Of a stretch of 33,558 nt of DNA, positions 10,368-19,829 are shown piece after piece. Source of the stretch: Pilaira anomala (taxonomy: Eukaryota; Mucoromycota; Mucoromycetes; Mucorales; Mucoraceae); the NCBI GenBank assembly GCA_025716855.1, contig JAIXMQ010000136.1, positions 1 to 33,558 of the forward strand, given 5' to 3'. The position numbers were made by a program, and so were the translations under genes. The notes beneath the pieces are model-generated. The model made no database searches, was not told the DNA's origin, and saw nothing but the letters and a program-made list of their open reading frames with translations. The number at the start of each line of letters is the position of its first letter. Position 1 is the first letter of the stretch.

Positions 10368-10862
10368 ACCCCTTATCCCCACCGACATAATATACTTTCT
10401 TTCTTGAATATATTATATTTACTTATTACATTGAACATATTCCTTATAACTACCATTTATAATATCTAATTAACAGATTAGGTTTAACTATTGGTTACAT
10501 GTAACACTTTTTTTTTTTAGAGTTTCGTTACGCAAAAAGGGGTTTGGAGGTCAAAACTGAGCACAATACACACACACAAAAAAAATCCTTTTTTCGGTTT
10601 TTATTTGATATCTGAAGCATGTATCATCTTTTTCTATTCTTTATACGTTTAAATGAAATAACCATTTTACATACAAAAATTGCATAATAAAAAAGGCATG
10701 TTTCATCTTTTTTTTTTTTTTTCACAAAAAAAAAACAATAGAGCTCGGATTAATAAAAAGAGAAACAAAACAAAAAGTTAGCGAGGTGTTAAATAACAGT
10801 AAGGTCCTAATTTCTTTAATTTATTTGATTTTATTAGATACTTCTTTTTCAATAAATTAAAA
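9666..10862. other. 1.2-kb divergent intergenic region (MATE / Pmp3)
   Basis: Lies between the starts of the MATE gene (minus) and the Pmp3 gene (plus), so it should carry both promoters. It contains many A or T runs of 8-16 and a C12(CT)12 tract at 10332-10367. No further protein-like frame was found; the open frames are K/F/I-rich noise. Confidence 0.5.
10332..10367. repeat. C12 homopolymer joined to a (CT)12 microsatellite
   Basis: Twelve C then twelve CT units, about 500 bp upstream of the Pmp3 start. Pure pyrimidine on one strand, so it could form a triplex, and it may act as a CT-rich promoter element. Confidence 0.9.
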
Positions 10863-11201
10863 ATGGCTGTAGATTGTTGCTTAATTTTGATTACAATCCT
10901 ATGTCCACCTGTGGGTGTATTTCTATTATTTGGATGTGGCGCTGAGCTGTGTATAAACATGTAACATGTATCTGTTTGCAAAATAAAAGAAAAACTCTAT
11001 ATTTATCAATGTACTTTTTTTTTTCATAGTTGTTTAACTGTACTCGGTTATCTTCCAGGTAATTTATAGTAATAAAAGACATACTCCTTTCTTTATTAAT
11101 TATCGAATATAGGTCATATTCATGCTTTTTATCTCATGTTTAATCGTCGTCCTACTCAAACTTATGGTACCTATCAAGCGCCTCCTCAGGTCTACAATTA
11201 A
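10863..11201 (+). CDS. Pmp3/UPF0057 family small membrane proteolipid (71 aa)
   Basis: Three short exons, 10863-10960, 11030-11058 (only 29 nt) and 11113-11201, join in phase to 71 residues with GT..AG introns of 69 and 54 nt. The joined protein begins MAVDCCLILITILCPPVGVF and continues through GAELCINICLTVLGYLPG to HIHAFYLMF. This is the two-helix pattern of Pmp3/Sna proteins, including the conserved PPVGVF and LGYLPGxIHAFY motifs. A 20-residue polar tail (NRRPTQTYGTYQ..) follows. Pmp3 proteins are plasma-membrane proteolipids that influence membrane potential and cation tolerance. The gene is invisible to simple frame scanning because no exon exceeds 33 codons. A TAG-ended T-rich 3' splice site precedes exon 2. 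Confidence 0.9.
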
Positions 11202-11542
11202 CAAAAACTCTTTCTGGCTTTCAATGTGCACAGACCTACATAACCTCTTCTTTCAAAAAAGCTTAATATGCAAAAATAAACAATCATAATAATAATATAC
11301 ATAAATAAAAAATATCCGTATATGTTAGTCTTAAAAATACATATCGACACAAATATTAATAGGCTACATATAAAAAAAAGAGATTAATACACTTTTATTG
11401 TGAAATGTAATGGTATAGGATAATATATTATGTATTAGAACGAAATATGCTTGTTTTGTTATGTATATATAATTAAAAAAAAAAAATGTCTATAATAAAA
11501 AAAAAAAAATGAATATGATATTTGTTGGTGTAAGTTAATCTT
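11202..11542. other. Convergent intergenic stretch, no gene seen
   Basis: Three-prime flanks of the Pmp3 gene (plus) and the coiled-coil gene (minus). AT-rich, with A runs and AATAAA-like hexamers that could serve polyadenylation on either strand. Confidence 0.4.
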
Positions 11543-14235
11543 TCAAATTTCTTTCTTTGGTCTTTGATACATGGTATCACTATGAATTCCTGTAACAGAA
11601 GATGAAACTGATATCCCATTATTTTCTTCTGTCATTGTTCCAGTACCCGATACAGATTTCATACTTGCTTCTTTTACTACTTTATTTCTCTCCACAAGGT
11701 ACTCTGAATAAACTCTCCATAACTTTCTTGGAAACATAATAACTTTTTTACCCCATTTCAAGATATAAATAACGATCCAAACTACAAGTGCAAACACTAA
11801 TAATTTAAAAAAAAAAAAAAGTCAATATATTAAATAAAATTAAGCGCTTATAAATTCAACTTACTTGTGAGTAAATAAGAGAGTATAGCGTATCCAGTAT
11901 CCAACCAAGGATTCTTTGTACGTTTTGACAGAATTGATTCAATATCTACTTCCAATTTCTTGAGCTAAATAAAAAGACATGAATACAAATATATATATAT
12001 ATATATTTAATTAATAGCGTATATATATACATACAGCAGAATAATGCGATTCAGGAATATCTTTTATATACGTCTCCATACAATTTCGGGTATCTTTCAT
12101 ATCAATTTGAACATCATTCACTAATTCTTCACTTTTCGTTAAGCCGACCTTAAAAGTGCCAAGATCTTTTTTAAGGCTACTGACAAGTATCATGATATCC
12201 TTTTGTCTTTGATCAAATGGATCTCTTGATTCTGTATTACTAGCATACATGGACTGTGTATTTCTACTATATACTTTTCTACGTGCTGGTCCGTCTCTAC
12301 GAATTTGGGTATTGGATCCATTTGATGATAAAGAAAGTGATGATCCAGAAGAGATAGATTCTGGTTCTTCATATAATTTAGTTTCATCTTCATTCAATAT
12401 TGAGCATAAATTAGGAAAAGATAAATTACGAGGAATACTGTAGCTATTATATAAATTAAGTGATTCCATTGTATTCATATGGTTTCTTAAAAATGCCTCG
12501 GATTCTGTCTTGAAGCATTCTAATCTCTCTAAGCTTTTTTCAATCGATTGAATCATCTCTTCAAATTCTTCTTGGTGTGTGTTATTGTTATTATCTTGAT
12601 GCATATCAGCACCGAACAAAGACACGTGTAAATCGAGTAACGGTCCATTATCAGAGGGTTCTTCCGTAGCAACCTGTATTAATTTTGTAAATTCAATATT
12701 GTCTGGCCTAGTTACGGTAACTATAGCTACAAATATAACTTACATTAGTTACATATATATATATATATTACATTCATGAATTTTATTTTCCTTACCGATG
12801 CTTCGAGTATCTCTTTGAGAATTGCCTATTTCGTCAAAAGCATTACCAATAATTAAATCTTTATAATCCACAACATTTTCTTCGATTTGTTTATTGCTAT
12901 CATCTTCTTCTTCGTCACTCTTGTTTTCTTGCTTACTTGAACTAGCTTCGTTATTCATACCTTCTTCTACTTTTATTATCTCATCATCTTCATCATCATC
13001 ATCTTCATCAACATGTTCATACTTTACAATCATATTCTTTCTTTCTACTTTTCCTTTATGTTCATATTGATCAATTAATAATTTAACCTCAGTCGGTAAC
13101 GAAAAATAATCAAACATAAACACTGTTTCCTTTTCATTATCCTCGTGACCTGATTTCGAATAATCCTCTGTAATAATAACAGGTGTTTCCAACAACTTTA
13201 AATTTTCCGGTATATTTTCTTCATCATTATTGTCATCATCATTATCGTCTTCTTCTTCTTCACTCTCTGATAATTGATTAAAGTCATTTTGAATATTTTG
13301 TGGAATTTGTAAATTAAAATCTGATCTTTTATCATGCATAAAATTTCTCTACTCATAAAAAGTATATCAATACACTATATCTATAAACAAAATACGCACA
13401 TGTATTATACCTCTTGTTTTTGTTCTTCATCCCATTTCGCTAATGCTTCATCTTGTTGTATAATAAATTCTTGATTTTGAACTAAATCTGATAACATTTG
13501 ATCCTCTTCTTCCTTTGACATGTACGCTCGCCCATCATCCACGGCTGGTTGGAAACTATCAAACGAATGACGACGATTCACATCACGACTCGTAGATGCT
13601 TCACTCGTTTGTTTTAACTGTTGATTTGAGCTATTACTTCTCGTATGATCCTTCTTCAATAACTCCTTTGCTCTTGATAGATAATATTCTTCTGCAATCG
13701 ATGCTGCTTCCGATGTGACATCAATATTAGAACCAGTTGAAGAATTTGTAATATTTGATTTATTGTTATTAGATTTGCTCTTGTAAGGTTTAATTAACGA
13801 TTTATAAAGCCACGATTTTCTTCTTGTATCATCAGATGTATCCATATCCGATAAAGTTGATAGTAATGGCAACCCAGGGCTGCTAAAGGATGGACGCCTG
13901 ATCACAGGTCGATTCATTTGTTGTTGACTTATGACCTTGCCAGACCGTGTCACTAGGTCTCCATCAACTGATTCTTTTCGTTTTCTTGTGATATTCTCAT
14001 CATTTTCTTTATCTATATATATATATATATATTATATATGCACTGATTAAAATTATTGAATATGCAATATATATGTATATCAACATACCTGATCGATTTT
14101 TATAATGTTTATTAGTTGATGTTTTAGTGATTTCAGGTAATCTCGTAGTTAATTCTGTCAATTTGAATATATCTTCATCAGAAACAGCTCCCAATATATC
14201 TATCATAATTTTTAATATCAAAATTGCATAACTGT

Positions 14236-14275
<40 letters not shown>

Positions 14276-14545
14276 TTTTTGTGATATATCTTTTATCACT
14301 GGTTTTCTTATTGTTGCAGTAGCTGGTTGAGCCGTCTTCAGTTGCTTTCTCGTATCTAAAGAACGAGAAGGTGTCACAACTGGTGTAGCTGACGGCTCTA
14401 CTAACCAACCTCTTTTCTCTAAATTAAAAGAAGATTGTACTTGTATTGAATCCGCTTCTGAACTATTTGAGTCACTACGTCTATGCTTTGTTAATCCTTT
14501 TTTTAAAAAAGAATTTTTAACTTTCTCATTGGAATTCGGAAGCAT
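11543..14545 (-). CDS. Coiled-coil protein with one C-terminal membrane segment, function unknown (about 846 aa)
   Basis: Proposed minus-strand exons: 14545-14275, 14199-14089, 14012-13411, 13348-12796, 12726-12716 (11 nt), 12673-12035, 11964-11865 and 11796-11543. All phases agree and give 846 codons. The N-terminal 550 residues are polar and disordered-looking, basic/Ser-rich then strongly acidic (EEEDDNDDDNNDEE near 440, DEDDDDEDDE further on). Next come coiled-coil-like helices (EEMIQSIEKSLERLECFKTE; KDLGTFKVGL..) and a helix LKKLEVDIESILSKR. The single membrane span is SYLLTMFALVVWIVIYILKW, followed by a basic KWGKK..PRKLWRVYSEYL segment and a polar tail of about 50 residues. I do not recognise the family. 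The layout suits an organelle- or nuclear-envelope-anchored tether (inference). Several introns hold (TA)n runs, and intron 1 holds A34 in the sense strand. Confidence 0.7.
12716..12726 (-). other. Candidate 11-nt micro-exon of the coiled-coil gene
   Basis: The preceding exon ends in phase 1 at 12796 and the next clear acceptor (TACAG at 12674) opens in phase 0, so they cannot be joined directly. The 11 bases CTATAGTTACC, between TTTGTAG and GTAACT, restore phase and add A-I-V-T. Flanking introns would be 69 and 42 nt. The alternative is a single intron to an AG at about 12661, which also restores phase but deletes about 4 residues. Confidence 0.4.
14239..14272. repeat. T34 homopolymer inside intron 1 of the coiled-coil gene
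   Basis: Thirty-four consecutive T on the plus strand. In the gene's sense strand it is A34 beginning directly after the donor GT (AAAAAG|GTAAAA...), so the donor consensus is embedded in the homopolymer. Confidence 0.95.
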
Positions 14546-15273
14546 GACATTCCCTTTTACTTTTGTTAAAATAACAACTTGTTTTTTTTTTGAAGAGAAA
14601 GAAAGAAAAAAGAAATGATTTCTGTTTTATACACACACATATTTATTTTTTGACTGTCCGAACACACACCCATTGAATTTGATAATCATCACCCATTTCA
14701 CTTCGACTCCCTTTTAATAAAAATGCAATATGTATATGTACGTCAAATAGTTTAAGTATAAAAGTTTACGCTTCTTTAAATTAAAAATATCCTTTCTTGA
14801 TTACACCATCTTCATCCAGGTTTCATATGATATATATAATCATGCTCAAAAAAATTTGTTGCATTCAATAGTCGTTACACTAAATCCTATAAAATTTACA
14901 TTTCAGCATCAATTGTCGCTTGGCAACAGCATAATCCAAGTATAATATTATTATAAACCAGAGCCTATGTATACATTATATTTTCAAAATAGAAAATATT
15001 TACTACAATTACAAGTAAATTACGACTCATATCACCTACATATCACACTATTCAACTAAAAAAAAAAAAATTGATACATGTTTTATCCCTTTCTTCCCTT
15101 ACAAATTTTCATATTAGTATTTTGTGTTTCGCGAAATTAAATGTCCATCAAACGAAAAAAAAAGTTTACCCCAAAATAATATTATTTAAATCTCGCTTTC
15201 TTTTAATAAATACCCCTTCGCTGCTTTTTTTTTATTGTATTTTTTTATTTTTTTATTTCAGTTAAATATATAT
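14546..15273. promoter_or_regulatory. Bidirectional promoter region (coiled-coil gene / PDAT)
   Basis: This 728-bp region separates two divergent starts. It is AT-rich with several A/T runs. A T-rich tract ending in ATTTCAG at about 15261 directly precedes the PDAT start and may be the acceptor of an intron in the PDAT 5' leader. No coding segment was found. Confidence 0.45.
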
Positions 15274-17740
15274 ATGACAGGCTTAAAAAAAAGAAAGCCT
15301 TCTCATTCTGACATTCATGTCAATCGTCATGGTCGAGAACTTCCTGAAGATATCATGGCTGACTCAGGCGACACACTCTTCGTTGAAGTCGTACGTCCAT
15401 TTTACCGCTGGAAGAGATTTAATTTTATCGTAGGTCTCTCCGTAGGTTTAATTGCAATGTACGCTGCTGCCTCCACAACTCCCGTTGCACAAAACTTAAA
15501 TACCTTTCAAGATTATTTATTATTACAGTTAGCTGATATCGATTTAGCAAATATCTTGCCTCAATCTGATATGATGGATGAGTTCCTAGGAAATTTCACG
15601 AACATGATTAAACCTACTCCTCCAACTGAAGCTTCTTTTATGCCTGCGACTGAATTCAAGTAAATCTTTTTTGTTTTGTTTTGTTTGTTTGTTTGTTTAA
15701 AATATGAATTATTAATTTTTTGTCATAGAGATGAACTTGATTTAAAACCTCATTTTCCTGTCGTCATGATTCCAGGTATTGTCTCTTCAGGCCTTGAAAG
15801 TTGGGGAACTTCTGAAAAATCAAAGAAATATTTTCGTAAACGCATGTGGGGGACAATGAGTAAGAATATATTACTAGATCAAATACAGTTACTAAAAAAA
15901 AATGTATAGCTATGGTTCGTTCTGTTTTACTAGATAAAGACAACTGGATTGAACACATCATGTTAGACCCAGAAACCGGCTTAGATCCACCAGGTTATAA
16001 AATAAGAGCTGTTCATGGTAATTACAAAACGAATCTTATTAAAACCTTAATTCAAACCTTAATAACCTTTATCTGTAGGTGTGGAAGCTGCAGATTATTT
16101 TATTACGGGTTACTGGGTATGGGCGAAAATCATTGAAAATCTCGCAACCATTGGATACGATACAAACAACATGCATTTTGCTTCCTACGACTGGCGACTT
16201 TCTTTCTCTAACCTAGAAGTTCGAGATGGTTACTTCTCTCATTTAAAATCCACAATTGAACTCTCAAAAAAGAAATCAGGTTTAAAAAGTGTCATTGTAA
16301 CACACTCGATGGGTAGTTCAATGTTTCCTTATTTCCTGAAATGGGTAGAAAGTGAAAAGGGTGGAGCTGGTGGGAAACAATGGGTAAATAATTATATTGA
16401 ATCTTTTGTGAATATTGGTGGTCCATTGATGGGTGTACCCAAAGCTGTCACTTCATTACTTTCAGGTGAAACAAGAGATACTATGGCATTAGGTAGCTTT
16501 GGTGCATACGTACTTGAGAAATTCTTTTCTCGTAGAGAACGTACAAAGCTCATGAGAAATTGGCTCGGTGGTGCTTCCATGTTACCTAAAGGTGGTGAAT
16601 CCGTTTGGGGTAATGAAAATTTAGCTCCAGATGATGAAGAGAATGAAAAATTTAGTTCTTTCGGTAACTTGATCTCTTTTGTACCTCGTCCTGAAGGTAT
16701 TAACGAAAACTCAACTGATACCCCTAGTGGTCCTCAAGACCCTTTAATTCGAAACTACACTGTGACTGAGTCAATAGATCTCTTATTAAAAAACTCTGAT
16801 CCAAATTTCAATAGACATTTGCATGACAGTTATTCATTTGGTGTTACGACCAATAAAAACCAATTAAAAGCAAATGATGAAGATCCTACAAAATGGGGTA
16901 ACCCTCTAGAATCTAGGTTACCAAATGGTAAGTTTCCTGATCATATGTATTACGATATACTTATTTCCTTTTTTAAAAAAAGCCCCGGATATGAAAGTTT
17001 ATTGCTTTTACGGTGTTGGTACTTTAACCGAGAGAAGTTACTATTATGCTGTGGCCGATGAAGAGCTCGAGGAAGACTGTGTGGATAATACAAATGTTAC
17101 TGGCTGCACTCACGAAAGCAAACGTGAACATTTATTAGATGTTACCGGTATTGAAACTCCAATACCTGAAAAACACCATAGCTTGGTATGTTTCTTTTTT
17201 TAAGATAATAAGCTTAGCATTATTATTTACTTTATTATTGTGTCTGACCTATAGTATATTGATGCGAATGTGAATGATCCAATTCAACGTATCGAAACAG
17301 GAATTCGGTTTTCCGATGGGTAAATACGCATATGTTTTATTTATTTTATATTAACGTAATAACTTGTAATTTTTCTAGTGACGGTACTGTACCATTACTG
17401 TCTTTAGGATATATGTGTGCACCTTCTGGTGGCTGGCAAAAGCATGCTGATCTTTATAATCCAGGCCGTAGTCCTATAATTCCTCGCGAGTACCAAAACG
17501 AAGTCAGCCCAAGTAAACTTGATGTACGTGGTGGATATAAGGCCAGTGATCATATTGATATTTTAGGCAACTGGGAAATGACGGTAATTTATAACCAAAA
17601 AATATACATCTGCATAAATGATAACCTTTTTTTTTTCATAGCTGGATCTCTTACAAATTGTTTCTGGACATGGTAGTAATGTCACTGAGAGAATTGTTTC
17701 TCCAATTGATGAGTACGCAAAGAAGATATATTTAAATTAA
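15274..17740 (+). CDS. LRO1: Phospholipid:diacylglycerol acyltransferase, PDAT/Lro1 type (681 aa)
   Basis: Eight exons: 15274-15659, 15729-15859, 15910-16017, 16079-16927, 16983-17185, 17255-17319, 17379-17583, 17642-17740. All phases agree (681 codons). The enzyme moves an acyl chain from a phospholipid to diacylglycerol, making triacylglycerol at the ER. The N-terminus is a basic cytosolic tail (KKRKPSHSD) and one membrane helix near residues 46-65 (FNFIVGLSVGLIAMYAAAS). The lumenal LCAT-like hydrolase domain has PVVMIPGIVSSGLESW, WGTM, LLDKDNW, LDPETGLDPPGYKIRA, GYWVWAKIIENL and YDWRLS. The nucleophile is Ser285 in VTHSMGSS (lipase elbow), with the acid Asp582 in DGTVPLLSLGYMC and His639 in SDHIDILG. 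A start at 15274 is preferred over an in-frame one at 15235 that would lie in leader or intron sequence. Intact and similar in length to yeast Lro1. Confidence 0.96.
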
Positions 17741-18073
17741 TTGAAGCCCCCTTAGAAAAAAAAAAGTACTACTATACATTGTATTTTTAAATATATACGT
17801 ATCTTAAGCGTGTTCACACATAATCTAATAAATATTTATTGTAATATAATTAAAATAAATCATTTTTACATTCTCACACTTTAACAATAACTGTTGATCA
17901 AATGCGACATCTCTTGTAGATAACCAGTATTAAAAACAAAAAGGAGGAAAGTTAAACTTGCAAAAATTCCGAATCGTTTTTCCATCAATAATAATTACAT
18001 ATAAATACTTTGTTTTTATAGATATTATTTTTCTTACATCTTCTATATATATTTTTGTAACACCAAAATGATC
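17741..18073. other. Intergenic between PDAT and the small tandem genes
   Basis: AT-rich 3' flank of PDAT with AATAAA-like hexamers (for example near 17850) and the upstream region of the first small gene. No coding segment seen. Confidence 0.4.
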
Positions 18074-18520
18074 ATGCAGGATTCCAATAAAAAAAGAAGT
18101 GATGAAGCAATTTATGACATTTTTATTAAAGTAAAGGCGCCACTTATATCTATTAATAAATATTAACAACAAATCATTTTTTATTTTTAGGAATTGAAAA
18201 AAACGCGTCTTAAAGATGATGATTATATCTTGATCAACTTGCTTTACTATTCGAAGGATGTAGCTAACTATGAAAGACGTTTTATGTTTTATGAATTCAA
18301 AGATAAAAAGGGGGCTAATTTCAAGGCATTGGTCTATGACAAGCTTGATTCAAGTTTAAATGGAGCCCCTATCAGAGCTACAAAGAAAGAATTCCGTATC
18401 GAAGATCAAGAAGACATGTATGGCGCTATATTGTCACATGCAGTTGAGACAGAAGATAAAGAAATGAATGTTACCGTATCTAGTACCAGACGTTCACCAT
18501 ACGTTGATGATATTAATTAG
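18074..18520 (+). CDS. Small unknown protein, tandem copy 1 (128 aa)
   Basis: Exons 18074-18130 (19 codons) and 18191-18520 (110 codons including stop) join in phase 0 across a 60-nt GT..AG intron. I chose the second of two nearby ATGs (the first is 18068) because copy 3 begins at the equivalent position (MQD..KKRS). The protein starts MQDSNKKRSDEAIYDIFIK and shows alternating strand- and helix-like stretches: YILINLLYY, RRFMFYEFKDKK, FKALVYDKLDSSL, RATKKEFRIEDQEDMYGAIL. It has no signal peptide, membrane span or cysteine motif. Copies 2 and 3 share the intron position and the core motifs FMFY-F, F-x-L/M-V-x-K-L, A(T/S)KK-x-x-x-I-(E/D)D-x-E-D. The family is not one I recognise. Confidence 0.75.
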
Positions 18521-18626
18521 AATAAAAATAAATACCTCTCAGTTTTCACAACAGTGCGACAGTAACAAAAATAAATTTGATACATATAAATTTTTTTGGT
18601 TTTTAATTCCTTCCTTTTGATTTGCC

Positions 18627-19062
18627 ATGAAACCTAAGCAACACTGTTATGAATTAAAAAGCGAGGACGACATTTATCACATATTTTTACACGTAGTTAG
18701 TTACAGACATTCCGAATTTTTTTTTAATGGATAAAAAAACTAACAAAATTATGTAGGAACTAAATAATACTCGTCTTTGTGGTGACAAATATATCATTTT
18801 CAATTTGGTTTATCCAGTCAAGTGTGGATCGCTATTTGAGTCACGTTGCATGTTTTATGAGCTTAAAGAGCAATGAGATTTATTGGTTTTCCAAGCCATG
18901 GTCTTTGATAAATTAAGCAAGCATTTAAAGAATAGTCCCATTATAGCGTCAAAGAAAAAGATTCTTATTGATGATATGGAAGACTGGTATTGCGCAATTA
19001 TAATTCATTCTGCAGCCCAAAATAAGGAAGCGGATATCCATATTTCCGCCACCAACTTCTAA
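18627..19062 (+). pseudogene. Small unknown protein, tandem copy 2, broken by a nonsense codon
   Basis: Same two-exon layout as its neighbours: 18627-18692 (22 codons) and 18757-19062, joined in phase 0 across a 64-nt intron ending ATGTAG. The exon-2 frame carries TGA at 18874-18876, just after the conserved RCMFYELKEQ block, and then continues open to TAA at 19060-19062. The remainder keeps the family motifs (MVFDKLSKHL, ASKKKILIDDMEDWYCAI). One point mutation therefore separates it from a full-length protein. If translated it would stop after about 61 residues. It may be a recent pseudogene; an assembly error or readthrough is less likely. Confidence 0.7.
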
Positions 19063-19204
19063 TAAAACAAATTTTTAAATTTAATTAATCAAGAAATTAC
19101 TTGATCTTATCAACTTGTTGCAATCAGGGATGTTTTTTTTTATATATAATGTATCTAAAATCAGATATATTTTTTTTTCTTTTTCTCACTTAAATAGTAT
19201 AATT

Positions 19205-19633
19205 ATGCAAGACACTATTAAAAAAAGAAGCGAGGAAGATATCTATAGAATTTTTATGAAGGTAAATATTTTCTATAACCATTTTTTTTTGGGAAAAATT
19301 ATGACTGACCAAAGCATCCAGGCATTAGGAGACAATCCACTATACTACGTTAAACTCGTCATTATTAATTTTCATTATTGTGATATAGTTTCATCCAGAA
19401 CTGAAAAGCGCCATATGTTTTATAATTTTGAAAAAAAAGAAATGCCTACTTTTAAGGAGCTTGCCTGTGAGAAATTAGGCACGGAATTATCGGGAAGAAC
19501 TATGAGAGCTACTAAGAAAGAAATTCTTATCGAAGATCAAGAAGACATATACTGTGCAATATTGGCACACGCTAAGACTCAGGATAGCTCAATGGATATT
19601 TATTTGGGTACTGAATATTCTTTAATCGCTTAA
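19205..19633 (+). CDS. Small unknown protein, tandem copy 3 (122 aa)
   Basis: Exons 19205-19261 (19 codons) and 19322-19633 join in phase 0; the intron is 60 nt (GTAAAT..ATCCAG). The intron falls after codon 19, as in copy 1. The protein begins MQDTIKKRSEEDIYRIFMK. It keeps KRHMFYNF, TFKELACEKLGTELSG and MRATKKEILIEDQEDIYCAI, so it is clearly a paralogue of the two copies upstream. It is more diverged at the start of exon 2 and at the C-terminus (GTEYSLIA). An unspliced reading from 19115 is also open but adds a low-complexity leader and is less likely. Function unknown. Confidence 0.72.
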   Translation: MQDTIKKRSEEDIYRIFMKVNIFYNHFFLGKIMTDQSIQALGDNPLYYVKLVIINFHYCDIVSSRTEKRHMFYNFEKKEMPTFKELACEKLGTELSGRTMRATKKEILIEDQEDIYCAILAHAKTQDSSMDIYLGTEYSLIA

Positions 19634-19829
19634 AAAATCGAAATAAAACAGACATGATTTAAATTAAAAAAAAAAATACAAATATTCATAACTAAACAGA
19701 TCAACGCTTTTTGTTCCTTAAAAGTCCTACTTAATAAAACATTATTACTGAAACTACTGTCTGAAACTTATCGACGGTTATACAAGGTGTATAGTACAAA
19801 TATCTGATAAACTAAAACTTTAAAGCTTT

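Noticed and set aside
9929..10390. Opposed open frames in the MATE/Pmp3 intergenic region
   Set aside because: Low-complexity and microsatellite translation (SLSLSLS, CVCVCV); no protein character.
18068..18073. ATG at 18068 as start of tandem copy 1
   Set aside because: The family's conserved start (MQD) aligns with the ATG at 18074; the upstream one adds two residues absent from copy 3.
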